From Acetobacteraceae bacterium (GTDB lineage: Bacteria; Pseudomonadota; Alphaproteobacteria; Acetobacterales; Acetobacteraceae), in NCBI GenBank assembly GCA_031291725.1, contig JARLIM010000034.1, forward strand, positions 1 through 64,000: 64,000 nt of DNA, read 5' to 3'. Shown here piece after piece: positions 8,300 to 18,516 of the stretch. Position numbers and translations under genes: made by a program. Numbering within the stretch: the first letter of the stretch is position 1; every line of letters starts with the position of its first letter. The notes under the pieces are model-generated. The model searched no databases and had not been told where the DNA came from. It saw nothing but the letters and a program-made list of their open reading frames with translations.

Positions 8300-9549
8300 A
8301 AGACGCCTCCCGTCATGGTGCGTGGGCTGAACGGAATCACCGCCAGAATGTCGCCGTGTCGGATATCCGCATCCTGCGCGGAGAGGACGGCCAGTCCGGA
8401 TGCTTCAAGCAACGGGGCAAATCGACCGGACCCGTCCGGTCCGGTCCGTTCCGCCCACAGGCAGGCCTCCGCCTGGCGCAATCTTGCCGGAATGAATTCG
8501 GTGCGGCCAGGCTTTCGTCGGACATCGAACGCCGCACGCGCCTGGAGTCGCGGCGTATCCTGCATCCCGACCATCCGCGCCAGCAGCGGACGAACAAATG
8601 CGATGGCACCGGCAAGCGCGGCCTGCGGATTACCTGGCAAGCCGATGAAGACAGCATTGCCCAGCCGGCCGGCGGCCAATGGCTTGCCCGGCTTGATGGC
8701 AACCGACAGTACGGGCAGGTCGCCGCCGAGGTCGCGCAGCGCATCCCTCACATGGTCTTCATCCCCAACCGAGATACCCGCAGTGGTTAAGACCAGATCC
8801 GAACCCTCGGCGGCCACCTGAAGCGCAGAGCGCATCGCACCCGCGTCATCGGCGACTATCGCCATGGGAAGAACCATGGAGCCGCTCGCAGTCAACAGCG
8901 CCATCAGCATCGGGAGATTGGAATCGTGGATCTCGCCCGGCGCCAACGCCTGGCCGGTTGCACGAAGCTCGCGCCCGCTCGACAGCAGTGTCACCCTTGG
9001 CTGCCGCCGAACCGAAACAGCCGCAATGCCCTGAGCGGCCAACACCGCGATATGGCGCCAGTCCAGCAGGGTGCCGTCGGGGATGAGAAGCTGCCCGGCG
9101 CGAATATCCTCGCCTTTCTGTCGGACATTGGTCCCGGGCGCGGGAACCCGCCCGATCTCGATATGGTCACCGCGCCTGTGGACGTTCTCCTGCGCGATGA
9201 CGGCATTGGCATCTTGCGGCAACGGTGCTCCGGTCAATATGCGGTGCACACTGAACGGACCGAGGCGGCAAGCTGCCTCGCCCGCGGCGGTGCGGCCGGT
9301 CATCGGCAGCGATGCGCCGGGTGTCAGGTCGGCGCATCGCACGGCATAGCCGTCCATGGCGGATTGATCGAACCGGGGAAGGTCACTGCCGGCGATGGCG
9401 GGCATTGCGATGACCCGCCCCACGCAATTGGCCAGAGCAACGGTTTCGGGTGGAAGCTTGTTTGGTGCAAGGCTCAGCACCCGATCCAGTGCCGCCGCAA
9501 ACGAACTACCTCCCGCCGCGCAGCCGAACGCCGGAGCGATCGCGTTCAT
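8296..9549 (-). CDS. moeA: Molybdopterin molybdenumtransferase MoeA
   Basis: DLPRFDQSAMDGYAVR, GDEDHVRDAL, KPGKPLAAGRLGNAVFIGLPGNPQAA. Confidence 0.92.
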   Translation of the reverse strand: MNAIAPAFGCAAGGSSFAAALDRVLSLAPNKLPPETVALANCVGRVIAMPAIAGSDLPRFDQSAMDGYAVRCADLTPGASLPMTGRTAAGEAACRLGPFSVHRILTGAPLPQDANAVIAQENVHRRGDHIEIGRVPAPGTNVRQKGEDIRAGQLLIPDGTLLDWRHIAVLAAQGIAAVSVRRQPRVTLLSSGRELRATGQALAPGEIHDSNLPMLMALLTASGSMVLPMAIVADDAGAMRSALQVAAEGSDLVLTTAGISVGDEDHVRDALRDLGGDLPVLSVAIKPGKPLAAGRLGNAVFIGLPGNPQAALAGAIAFVRPLLARMVGMQDTPRLQARAAFDVRRKPGRTEFIPARLRQAEACLWAERTGPDGSGRFAPLLEASGLAVLSAQDADIRHGDILAVIPFSPRTMTGGVL

Positions 9550-9854
9550 GACGACCGCGCCGGCGCACGAAGTTTCACCGACTGGGGGAACGCTCGCGCG
9601 AGGATAATCTGCAACGCCGCTGCGCCCGGTTGCGGCGAATTGGCCATCTTGCCAAGTAAGTCCAACCATATGTCCTCGCCGCCGTGATCGAGAAGATGCC
9701 GGATCGTTGCTGCCACATAGGTGCCAGGTGTCACGGAGTTCGCGCTCGCGGCTTCCCGGACCCGATCCACCATTTCATTGTCGCCGATGGTGGTAAGAAG
9801 TTCCTCCGCCGCAGCAGAATCCGTCAGCGCATCCAGGAAGTTGCCAAGCATCAC
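9546..9854 (-). CDS. Conserved-looking hypothetical protein in the nar operon (helical, 102 aa)
   Basis: Overlaps moeA start by 4 nt (ATGA); co-oriented with narGHJI. Confidence 0.65.
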   Translation of the reverse strand: MMLGNFLDALTDSAAAEELLTTIGDNEMVDRVREAASANSVTPGTYVAATIRHLLDHGGEDIWLDLLGKMANSPQPGAAALQIILARAFPQSVKLRAPARSS

Positions 9855-9860
9855 CGCCTC

Positions 9861-10682
9861 CTACTGAACGAGGGGTGACGAGGCACCCGCCATATCGAAT
9901 CCGCTGATCCGCGCCTGCCCGGCCAGCAGCGCGACATATTGCGCCGCAGCCCGTCGCGAGGCGCTGGCCTCGAGGTAGGAGGCGATGCGCTCCTGGACCT
10001 GTTCGAAAGGCAGCACGGCGCCCTCGACCTTGCGGTCCAGGCGAACGACATGCACCCCGTAGCGCGTGCGCACGATGTCCGGACATAGCTGGCCCGGCTC
10101 GAGGCGAAGCAGAGCTGCCTCGAACTCGGGCGTCGTGTCGCCCCGTGCGACCTGGCCAAGACGACCGCCGTCAGTCGCCGATGGGCAGGCCGAAAGTGCT
10201 CGAGCGATGCTGTCGAAACGTTCAGGCACCGACTGGATCTCGGCCAATACGATCTCGGCCTGGGCGACGGCCTGGGCATAAGCGACCGGATCGCTCTGCG
10301 CTGCCTTGAACAGGATATGCAGCGGCTCGTACAGATCCGGACTGTGAAACCGCACCAGATTGGACTGGTAGTATCGTCTGCAAGCGGCCTCGTCGGCCGT
10401 TGGCGTCGTCACCTCGGCCTCGAGCAACGTCCGGATCATCGCCTCTTCCTCGGTCTCCCGCAGGCCATTCTCGCTGCGCGGCTCGGCGACAAGGCCGAGT
10501 TCGCGCGCCCGTTGGGACAAGAGTTCACGCACCACGAGTGCCCGGGTCGCCGCCTCCCAGGCGACGACCGGCGAAACGCCCTCATGGTTCTGGACCTCGC
10601 GGGCGATATCGGCGCTGGCGATGACCGCTCCATTGACCGCGATGACCTGGCTGGTCGAATTCCGCAGCGTGTTCGTGCGCAT
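9861..10682 (-). CDS. Parvulin-type peptidylprolyl isomerase (PpiC/NifM-like) of nar operon
   Basis: Rotamase block CPSATDGGRLGQVARGDTTPEFEAALLRLEPGQLCPDIVRTRYGVHVVRLDRK. Confidence 0.88.
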   Translation of the reverse strand: MRTNTLRNSTSQVIAVNGAVIASADIAREVQNHEGVSPVVAWEAATRALVVRELLSQRARELGLVAEPRSENGLRETEEEAMIRTLLEAEVTTPTADEAACRRYYQSNLVRFHSPDLYEPLHILFKAAQSDPVAYAQAVAQAEIVLAEIQSVPERFDSIARALSACPSATDGGRLGQVARGDTTPEFEAALLRLEPGQLCPDIVRTRYGVHVVRLDRKVEGAVLPFEQVQERIASYLEASASRRAAAQYVALLAGQARISGFDMAGASSPLVQ

Positions 10683-10685
10683 GGT

Positions 10686-11465
10686 TCAATCGTCTCCCAG
10701 GGCAGGCTGGGGTTGGCCGGCCCGAGCAGGACCGAGGGCAGCCTGTGGGACGGCAGCAACCGTGGTGCGGGCGGTAACGGAGCGTGTGGTGCGGACGATC
10801 TGGTAGCCTTTGCGTCCAAGATACCAGACCGGCGCGCTCCAGACATGCACCAGCCGGGTGAACGGAAAGACCAGGAATATCGTCATGCCGAGCAACAGAT
10901 GGAGTTTGAAGATCGGATTGACATCGGCGATCAGCGCGGCGACGCCAGGCTGCAGTGTCAGAATTCCCTGCGCCCAGATCATGAATTTTACCATCTCGTG
11001 GCCGTCGAGGTGGTTGGCCGAGACGAAGATGGTGGCGAGCCCGAGGGTCAGTTGCGCCCAGAGTAGCAGCAGAACCGCGATGTCGGAGAAGCTGGAGGTG
11101 TTGCGGATGCGCGCGTCAAACAGCCGCCGGTGCGCGAGCAACGCAATGCCGATCCAGCAGGCAATGCCCGCCACGCCGCCAACGCTCATGGCAAGAAGCT
11201 GCTTAAAGGTATGACTGATGCCGAGCGTGTCGAAGATGACGATCGGGGTCAGCAACCCGACAAGGTGGCCGCCGAAGATCGCGAGGATGCCGACGTGAAA
11301 CAGGTTCGATCCCCACATCAGCTGCCTGCGCCGCAGCAACTGGCTGGAGCCGGTTCGCCAAGTGTACTGCGAGTGATCGAAGCGCAGCAGGCTTCCCAGC
11401 AGGAACACCGTCAGCGCCACGTAGGGATACCAGCCGAATAGGGCGTTGTTGAGCCAGTCGTTCAT
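10686..11465 (-). CDS. narI: Respiratory nitrate reductase gamma subunit NarI
   Basis: NNALFGWYPYVALTVFLLGSLLRFDHSQYTWRTGSSQLL; multi-TM with His ligands. Confidence 0.94.
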   Translation of the reverse strand: MNDWLNNALFGWYPYVALTVFLLGSLLRFDHSQYTWRTGSSQLLRRRQLMWGSNLFHVGILAIFGGHLVGLLTPIVIFDTLGISHTFKQLLAMSVGGVAGIACWIGIALLAHRRLFDARIRNTSSFSDIAVLLLLWAQLTLGLATIFVSANHLDGHEMVKFMIWAQGILTLQPGVAALIADVNPIFKLHLLLGMTIFLVFPFTRLVHVWSAPVWYLGRKGYQIVRTTRSVTARTTVAAVPQAALGPARAGQPQPALGDD

Positions 11466-11477
11466 GGTTGTTGCTCC

Positions 11478-12173
11478 CTAGGCCGCGGTTGCGTTCTGTC
11501 GTGCGTCACGCTGGCCGGCACGTATCTGGTTCCGCAGCCGGTCGGTCCCGCAGCCGTCGATCGCCTCGCCGGGACCGAAGCGAACCGCGGCCTCCTCCCA
11601 GGAAGCATCCATCGCTTCGAGATCGTCGGGGTCTTCCTCGGGGATGTCGGACACGGCCAGCATCGGGGCTGCCGCAATGTCCGCCAGGGCCGCCATGACG
11701 GCGCTGTAGCCGGTATTGCGGGCGGCCAGGCGGTCGGTAAGCGCCCGCAGGATGCCGGCGGGTTCGGCAAGCATCGTGCGGGCCTCCGCATCCGGCAGCA
11801 GCGACAGGAATTCGAGAAACAGTGGCAGGAAGTCGGGCAATTCGTCGGCCGCCATGTCCAGCCCGTGATCTCGATACAGCGTGATCAGGTCCGCCATGGC
11901 CTGTCCCCGGTCACGGCTTTCGCCGTGGACGTGCTCGAACAGATGCAGAGACAGCGTGCGGCTCCGATCGAACAGCGCGAAGTAGCGTTCCTGTAGCTCG
12001 TAGATGTCCGTGGCCGCCAGTTCGTTCAGAAAGGTCTGGATTGCTGTCCGATGCGGCGCGGCGACAATCGCCTCCTCCGCCAACGCCTCGGCGACCTCGC
12101 CGATGGCGGCCTGCAAAGCATCAGTCGGGTAGCAAAGCAGTGCAGCGAGTGCGCGATAGGTGCGGGCCATCAC
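11478..12173 (-). CDS. narJ: Nitrate reductase assembly chaperone NarJ
   Basis: Position between narH and narI; ELQERYFALFDRSRTLSLHLFEHVHGESRDRGQAM. Confidence 0.94.
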   Translation of the reverse strand: MMARTYRALAALLCYPTDALQAAIGEVAEALAEEAIVAAPHRTAIQTFLNELAATDIYELQERYFALFDRSRTLSLHLFEHVHGESRDRGQAMADLITLYRDHGLDMAADELPDFLPLFLEFLSLLPDAEARTMLAEPAGILRALTDRLAARNTGYSAVMAALADIAAAPMLAVSDIPEEDPDDLEAMDASWEEAAVRFGPGEAIDGCGTDRLRNQIRAGQRDARQNATAA

Positions 12174-13693
12174 ACCACCTCCGTCGGCGTCTTGGCTCTG
12201 GGCTTGTTGCCGGCGAACAGGTCGAAGCCGGTCTTGCTGCTGGCGCAGCTCTCGCCGAAGGAGAAGCCGCAGGAGCCGCGAAGTTCGAACGCATCCTCGC
12301 CGGTTTCGCGGTGCGCGGTCGGAATGACGAAACGGTCCTCGTAATTGGCGATCGCCATGAGCTGGTACATCTCCTCGATGTCGTCGCCGGACAGGCCGAC
12401 CCGTTTTGCGATGCCGTCATTGATGACGCCGTCCACGGTCTTCGACCGCATGTAGGCGCGCATGGCCAACATCCGCTCAAGGGCAAGCTGCACGGGCTCG
12501 GTGCGTCCGGCTGTCAGCAGGTTGGCAAGATATTCCACCGGAATGCGCAAGGATTTCACGTCCGGCATGCCGCCGATCTCGCCGAGGTCGCCCTTCGCGG
12601 CGGCGGCCTGGATCGGCGACAGCGGCGGCACGTACCAAACCATGGGCAGCGTGCGATATTCGGGATGCAGGGGGAACGCGATCTTCCAGTCCATCGCCAT
12701 CTTCCAGACCGGCGAATGTTTCGCCGCGTCCAGCCAGGCGTCGGAAATGCCATCCGCGCGGGCGTGCGCCTGCACATCGGGATCGAACGGATCGAGGAAG
12801 ACCTTCAGCTGCTGCTCATACAGGTCGCCGATGTCGGGCGCGGAGGCGGCGGCCTGGATCTGATCGGCGTCATACAGCACGACGCCGAGATAGCGGATGC
12901 GTCCGACGCAGGTTTCCGAACAGACGGTCGGCAGCCCCGCCTCGATGCGCGGGAAGCAGAAGGTGCATTTCTCCGATTTGCCGGAAGACCAGTTGTAATA
13001 GATTTTCTTGTACGGGCAGGCCGATACGCACATGCGCCAGCCGCGACACTTGTCCTGGTCGATCAGGACGATGCCGTCCTCCTCGCGCTTGTAGATCGCG
13101 CCGGACGGGCAGGCGGCGACGCAGGTCGGGTTCAGGCAATGCTCGCACAGGCGCGGCAGATACATCATGAAGGTGTTTTCGAACGCGCCGTAGATGTCCT
13201 TCTGCACGCCCTCGAAATTCTGATCCGCCGAGCGCCCGGCGAACGCGCCGCCGAGGATTTCCTCCCAGTTCGGCCCCCAGTTGATCTTCTCCATCCGCTC
13301 ACCGCTGATCAGCGAGCGCGGCCGTGCGGTGGGCATTACCTTGCCTTCGGGCGCGGTCTGCAGATGGGCGTAATCGAAGGTGAAGGGCTCGTAGTAATCG
13401 TCGATCTCCGGCAGATCCGGATTGGCGAAGATGTTGGCCAGCACCCGCCATTTCGCCCCGATGCGCGGCTCCAGCGCACCGTTGGAATTGCGCTTCCAGC
13501 CGCCCTTCCAGCGCTTCTGGTTCTCCCAATCCTTCGGATAGCCAATGCCCGGCTTGGTCTCGACATTGTTGAACCAGGCGTATTCAACGCCCTCGCGGCT
13601 GGTCCAGACATTCTTGCAGGTGACGGAGCAGGTGTGACAGCCGATGCATTTGTCCAGATTGAGCACCATGCCGATCTGTGCGCGGATCTTCAT
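12170..13693 (-). CDS. narH: Nitrate reductase beta subunit NarH
   Basis: MKIRAQIGMVLNLDKCIGCHTCSVTCKN...; multiple ferredoxin-type Cys clusters. Confidence 0.95.
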   Translation of the reverse strand: MKIRAQIGMVLNLDKCIGCHTCSVTCKNVWTSREGVEYAWFNNVETKPGIGYPKDWENQKRWKGGWKRNSNGALEPRIGAKWRVLANIFANPDLPEIDDYYEPFTFDYAHLQTAPEGKVMPTARPRSLISGERMEKINWGPNWEEILGGAFAGRSADQNFEGVQKDIYGAFENTFMMYLPRLCEHCLNPTCVAACPSGAIYKREEDGIVLIDQDKCRGWRMCVSACPYKKIYYNWSSGKSEKCTFCFPRIEAGLPTVCSETCVGRIRYLGVVLYDADQIQAAASAPDIGDLYEQQLKVFLDPFDPDVQAHARADGISDAWLDAAKHSPVWKMAMDWKIAFPLHPEYRTLPMVWYVPPLSPIQAAAAKGDLGEIGGMPDVKSLRIPVEYLANLLTAGRTEPVQLALERMLAMRAYMRSKTVDGVINDGIAKRVGLSGDDIEEMYQLMAIANYEDRFVIPTAHRETGEDAFELRGSCGFSFGESCASSKTGFDLFAGNKPRAKTPTEVV

Positions 13694-16600
13694 GCCACTG
13701 TCTCCTTCTGCCCAGTGGGCTGCATCGTGGGTGTGCTGCCATCGAGCCAGTCGATCTTGTTCATCCGCCGGATGACGATGAACTCGTCGCGGTTGCTGCC
13801 GACGGTGCCGTAATAGTTGAAGCCATAGGATTGCTGGGCGTAGCCGCCGATCATGTGCGTGGGTTTCATCGCCACGCGCGTGACCGAGTTGTGGATGCCG
13901 CCGCGCAGACCGGTAACCTCGCTGCCGGGGATGTTCACGATCTTCTCCTGGGCGTGATACATCATCACCATGCCGGGATTGACGCGCTGAGAGACCACCG
14001 CACGGGCGACCAGCGCACCGTTGGTGTTGAACGCCTCCACCCAATCATTGTCGGTGATGCCGACCGATTTCGCATCCGTTTCGCTGATCCAGATGCACGG
14101 CCCGCCGCGGCTGAGGGTGAGCATCAGCAGATTGTCGGTGTAGGTGCTGTGGATGCCCCATTTCTGATGCGGCGTGACGAAGTTGAGCGCGATTTCCGGG
14201 TTGCCGTTGCCATGCTTGCCGAAGATGTGTGCCGTCGCACGGGTATCGACAGGCGGGCGCCACGTCACCAGCGCTTCCCCGAAGGCGCGCATCCACAGAT
14301 GATCCTGATAGAGCTGCTGGCGTCCGGTCAGCGTGCGCCACGGGATCTGTTCGTGCACGTTGGTGTATCCGGCATTGTAGCAGACATGCTCGCTTTCCAG
14401 CCCCGACCAGGTCGGTGAGGAGATGATCTTGCGCGGTTGCGCCACGATGTCGCGGAAGCGGATCTTCTCGTCTTCCTTGGGCAGCGCCAGATGGGTGTGA
14501 TCCAGCCCGGTCATCTTGCCGAGCGCCGCCCAGGCCTTGACCGCCACTTCGCCATTGGTCTCCGGGGCCAAGCTGAGAATGGCCTCGATGGCGTCGATGT
14601 CGCGATCCAGGCGAGGCTGGCCGATGGCGGCACCGCTGGTGACAACGCCGTTGAGCGCGCGCAGGAACTCCACCTCGTGCTGGGTGTTCCAGCCGATGCC
14701 CTTGCCGCCATTGCCGGTCTTTTCCAGCAGCGGGCCGATGGCGGTGAAGCGGGCATGGAGATTGGGATAATCGCGCTCCACCACCGAAACCGAGGCCATG
14801 GTGCGGCCGGGCAGCGGCAACGCGCCGTCGCGCTTCCAATCCGCCACGTCATAGGGCTGGGCGAGTTCCCCGGCGGTGTCGTGCTGGATCGGGGTGAGGA
14901 CGACATCGGTCTCCACGCCGAGCACTTCCGGCGCGATGTCGGAGAATTTTGCCGCCAGATCGCGATAGATCTGCCAATCGCTGCGCGCCTCCCAGGCCGG
15001 GTCCACCGCCGCCGTCAGCGGGTGGATGAACGGGTGCATGTCGGACGTGTTGAGATCGTTCTTCTCATACCAGGTCGCCGTCGGCAGCACGATGTCCGAG
15101 TAGACGCAGGTGGTGGACATGCGGAAATCCAGCGTCACCAGCAGGTCGAGCTTCCCCTCCGGCGCCTGCTCATGCCACGCCACATCCTGCGGCTTCACGC
15201 CGCCTTCCGCGCCCAGATCGCGGCCAAGCACGCCGTTGCTGGTGCCGAGCAGATGCTTGAGGAAATACTCATGCCCCTTGCCCGATGAGCCGAGCAGATT
15301 GGAGCGCCAGACGAACATGTTGCGCGGCCAATTCTCTGGCGCGTCCGGGTCGTGGCAGGACAGTTCGAGGTCGCCCGATTGCAGCGCGCTGGCCACATAA
15401 TCGGCCGGTGTCAGCCCGGCGGCGCGGGCGCTGGCCGCGATGCCCAGCGGGTTCTGCTTGAGTTGTGGGGCGGAGGGCAGCCAGCCCATCCGCTCGGCGC
15501 GCACATTGTAGTCGATCGGGCTGCCGCTCCAATCGCCCGCCGGCGCGGTGGGGGAGAGGATGTCGGACACGTTGAGCGTCTCATAGCGCCACTGATCGGT
15601 GTGGGCGTAGAAGAACGAGGTGCCGTTCTGCTGGCGCGGCGGCTTGGACCAGTCGAGCCCGAAGGCAATCGGCGCCCAGCCGGTCTGCGGGCGCAGCTTC
15701 TCCTGCCCGACATAATGCGACCAGCCACCGCCGGACTGGCCGATGCAGCCGCAGAAGACCAGCATGTTGATGATGCCGCGATAGGCCATGTCCATGTGGA
15801 ACCAATGGTTCAGACCGGCGCCGAGAATGACCATCGAGCGACCGGTGGTTTTCTCGGCGTTGTCAGCGAATTCGCGCGCGACATGGATGATGTGGTGGCG
15901 CGGCACGCCGGTGATGCGCTCGGCCCAGGCCGGGGTGAAGGGCACGTCCTCATCGTAGGAGGTGGCGACGTTCTCGCCGCCGAAGCCGCGATCCAGGCCG
16001 TAATTGGCGCAGACCAGCTCGAACACGGTCGCCACCAGCGTCTCGCCATCGCGCAGGCGCAGGCTGCGGACAGGGATATTGCGATGCAGCACGTCGGCAT
16101 GATCGGTGGCGGTGAAGCCATTGGTGGCGGTGCCGCCGAAATAGGGGAAGGCGACGGAGGCAATGGAGGCGCTGCCGTCGAGCGTGAGGGCGAGTTTCAC
16201 TTCGCGTCCGGCGCTGTCCCGTGGTTGCAGGTTCCACTTGCCCTGCTCGCCCCAGCGGAAGCCGACCGAGCCGAGGGGGACGACCGGGGTGCCGTCCTCA
16301 TCGAACGCCATGGTTTTCCAGGCGGCGTTGTTGGCCTCGCCGAGATTATCGGCGAAATCCTCCGCGCGCAGCAGGCGCTCGGGCACATAGGCATCGCCCT
16401 TGCGCACGAGGCGGACGAGCATGGGCAGATCGGTGGTGCGCCGCGCGTAATCCTCGAAATAGGGCACCGCGCGGGCGAGGTGGAATTCGCGCAGGATGAC
16501 ATGACCGATGGCGAGCGCCAGGGCGGCGTCCGTGCCCTGTTTGGGGTGCAGCCACAGATCGGCGAACTTGGTGGCCTCGGCGTAATCCGGCGAGACCACA

Positions 16601-17433
16601 ACGCTCTTGGTGCCCTTGTAGCGCACTTCGGTGTAGAAATGCGCATCCGGCGTGCGGGTCTGCGGCACGTTGGAGCCCCAGAGCATCAGATAGCCGGCAT
16701 TATACCAATCGGCACTTTCCGGCACGTCCGTCTGCTCGCCCCAGGTCATCGGGCTGGCCGGCGGCAGGTCGCAATACCAGTCGTAGAAGCTCAGACACAC
16801 GCCGCCCATCAGCGAGAGGTAACGCGCGCCCGCCGCGTAGGAGATCATCGACATCGCCGGAATCGGTGAGAAGCCAACCACCCGGTCCGGCCCATGCGCC
16901 TTCACCGTGTAGGCGTTGGCGGCGGCGATGATCTCGTTGACCTCATCCCACCCCGCCCGCACCAGCCCGCCCAGGCCGCGCTTGGAGGTGTAGCTTGCGC
17001 GGCTCTCTTTGTTCTCGACAATCGAGGCCCAGGCGGCGACAGGGGAGAGGTGGGTGCAGGCCTCGCGCCACAGTTTCAGCAGGCGGCCGCGCACCATCGG
17101 GTGCTTCACCCGGTTGGCCGAATAGAGATACCACGAATAGCTCGCCCCACGCGCGCAACCGCGTGGCTCGTGGTTGGGCAGGTCGGGGCGCGTGCGCGGA
17201 TAATCGGTCTGCTGCGTCTCCCAGGTGACGATCCCGCCCTTGACGTAGATCTTCCATGAGCACGAGCCGGTGCAGTTCACGCCATGCGTGGAGCGGACGA
17301 TTTTGTCGTGCTGCCAGCGCTTGCGATAGCCGTCCTCCCAACTGCGTGGCTCGTCTGTGACCACGCCATGCCCACCGGCGAACGGGGTTTCCCGCTTTCT
17401 GAAGAAGGTCAGCCGATCGAGGAAGTGGCTCAT
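13690..17433 (-). CDS. narG: Nitrate reductase alpha subunit NarG
   Basis: 1247 aa; MSHFLDRLTFFRKRETPFAGGHGVVTDEPRSWEDGYRKRWQHDKIVRSTHGVNCTGSCSWKIYVK. Confidence 0.96.
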   Translation of the reverse strand: MSHFLDRLTFFRKRETPFAGGHGVVTDEPRSWEDGYRKRWQHDKIVRSTHGVNCTGSCSWKIYVKGGIVTWETQQTDYPRTRPDLPNHEPRGCARGASYSWYLYSANRVKHPMVRGRLLKLWREACTHLSPVAAWASIVENKESRASYTSKRGLGGLVRAGWDEVNEIIAAANAYTVKAHGPDRVVGFSPIPAMSMISYAAGARYLSLMGGVCLSFYDWYCDLPPASPMTWGEQTDVPESADWYNAGYLMLWGSNVPQTRTPDAHFYTEVRYKGTKSVVVSPDYAEATKFADLWLHPKQGTDAALALAIGHVILREFHLARAVPYFEDYARRTTDLPMLVRLVRKGDAYVPERLLRAEDFADNLGEANNAAWKTMAFDEDGTPVVPLGSVGFRWGEQGKWNLQPRDSAGREVKLALTLDGSASIASVAFPYFGGTATNGFTATDHADVLHRNIPVRSLRLRDGETLVATVFELVCANYGLDRGFGGENVATSYDEDVPFTPAWAERITGVPRHHIIHVAREFADNAEKTTGRSMVILGAGLNHWFHMDMAYRGIINMLVFCGCIGQSGGGWSHYVGQEKLRPQTGWAPIAFGLDWSKPPRQQNGTSFFYAHTDQWRYETLNVSDILSPTAPAGDWSGSPIDYNVRAERMGWLPSAPQLKQNPLGIAASARAAGLTPADYVASALQSGDLELSCHDPDAPENWPRNMFVWRSNLLGSSGKGHEYFLKHLLGTSNGVLGRDLGAEGGVKPQDVAWHEQAPEGKLDLLVTLDFRMSTTCVYSDIVLPTATWYEKNDLNTSDMHPFIHPLTAAVDPAWEARSDWQIYRDLAAKFSDIAPEVLGVETDVVLTPIQHDTAGELAQPYDVADWKRDGALPLPGRTMASVSVVERDYPNLHARFTAIGPLLEKTGNGGKGIGWNTQHEVEFLRALNGVVTSGAAIGQPRLDRDIDAIEAILSLAPETNGEVAVKAWAALGKMTGLDHTHLALPKEDEKIRFRDIVAQPRKIISSPTWSGLESEHVCYNAGYTNVHEQIPWRTLTGRQQLYQDHLWMRAFGEALVTWRPPVDTRATAHIFGKHGNGNPEIALNFVTPHQKWGIHSTYTDNLLMLTLSRGGPCIWISETDAKSVGITDNDWVEAFNTNGALVARAVVSQRVNPGMVMMYHAQEKIVNIPGSEVTGLRGGIHNSVTRVAMKPTHMIGGYAQQSYGFNYYGTVGSNRDEFIVIRRMNKIDWLDGSTPTMQPTGQKETVA

Positions 17434-17503
17434 TCCTGGTGTCCTGCGATTCGTGGGTGGAGCGTGGTGAGGGGGGTTCTGAGCGTCTCATCAATCGTAT
17501 TCA

Positions 17504-17531
17504 TTGACTCAAATCAATTGATATAAATCGA
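17504..17531. promoter_or_regulatory. Two abutting FNR/Crp-like boxes: TTGACTCAAATCAA and TTGATATAAATCGA
   Basis: Each differs by one base from TTGAT-N4-ATCAA; located in the narG / Crp-Fnr regulator intergenic region. Confidence 0.7.
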
Positions 17532-17564
17532 ATTACGTATAATTGAACGTGACATATATCAATT

Positions 17565-18431
17565 ATGCCTACGCGATCCAGCACGCGGATTGCGGAAAGG
17601 AGTCACTCATCGGATGAGAGAAGTCTGAATCCGATGGAGGTCGCCATGGTCACGGAGCGCTTGGACAACATGCAGTCGCGGGTCGATACCCCACAGCAAC
17701 CGCCTACGACGCCGCGCGCCGCGCTGGCGACGGTTGCGTGGCTGCGGGCGGTGTCGGGCGAGACGCTTGACCGTCTGACGGAATTCGCCGTGCTGCACCG
17801 CATGCCGCCGGGCAGCATGTTGTTCGAACAGGCTGAAACCCCGGCCTTTCTGCTCTGCGTGGTCTCCGGCAGCGTCGAGTTGTTCGGTGTGCGCGGGAGC
17901 GATGAGACATTGATTGAACTCGTCGGCCCCGGCGATTTGCTGCTGCCCGCTGCGGTGCTCAACCGTCAGCCCTATCTGCTGCGCGCCCGTGTGCTTGATG
18001 AAGCGCAGTTGGTGATGATCCAGGCCGAGGCCTTCCGCCGCGCGGTGGCGTCGGATCATGCGCTGTGTCTGGCCGTATTGGCGTGCGAGGCGGCGCATTT
18101 CCGGCGGCAGGTGAAGAGTGCGAAGAACATCAAGCTGCGCTCGGCCGAGGAGCGCGTGGGCTGCTACTTCCTCAAGATTGCCGAGCAGGTCCTGCCTGCG
18201 GCGTCGTTCAAGCTGACGCTGGAGAAGCGGCTGATCGCATCCCAGCTTGGCATGACGCGCGAAACCTTCTCCCGCACGCTTGCCGGCATTGGCCAGCATG
18301 GCCTGCAGGTGGAAGGCGACACCATCCACATCATCAACATCGACGCAGCGCGTGCCCGCTTCCAACTCGATCCGCTGATCGATGGCCCGGAAGCCGTGCA
18401 GCCGCTTGCCGTTGAGGCCACCACGACATGA
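17565..18431 (+). CDS. Crp/Fnr-family transcriptional regulator (start may be at 17634 or 17646)
   Basis: Cyclic-nucleotide-binding-like domain plus HTH KRLIASQLGMTRETFSRTLAGI; no N-terminal FNR Cys cluster. Confidence 0.88.
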   Translation: MPTRSSTRIAERSHSSDERSLNPMEVAMVTERLDNMQSRVDTPQQPPTTPRAALATVAWLRAVSGETLDRLTEFAVLHRMPPGSMLFEQAETPAFLLCVVSGSVELFGVRGSDETLIELVGPGDLLLPAAVLNRQPYLLRARVLDEAQLVMIQAEAFRRAVASDHALCLAVLACEAAHFRRQVKSAKNIKLRSAEERVGCYFLKIAEQVLPAASFKLTLEKRLIASQLGMTRETFSRTLAGIGQHGLQVEGDTIHIINIDAARARFQLDPLIDGPEAVQPLAVEATTT

Positions 18432-18516
18432 ATTTGGGCATGACCGCACACGCCGGGTGAATGCCCGGTGCGACAGGGGCCGTGTCCTCCACGCCGATCA
18501 CGCAAAGGGAACGGAT

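Noticed and set aside
12041-13813. 590-aa plus-strand ORF antisense to narH/narJ
   Set aside because: Mirror of real narH codons; no recognisable motif; shadow ORF.
15352-16869. 505-aa plus-strand ORF antisense to narG
   Set aside because: Gly/Ala/His-rich shadow of narG; no family signature.
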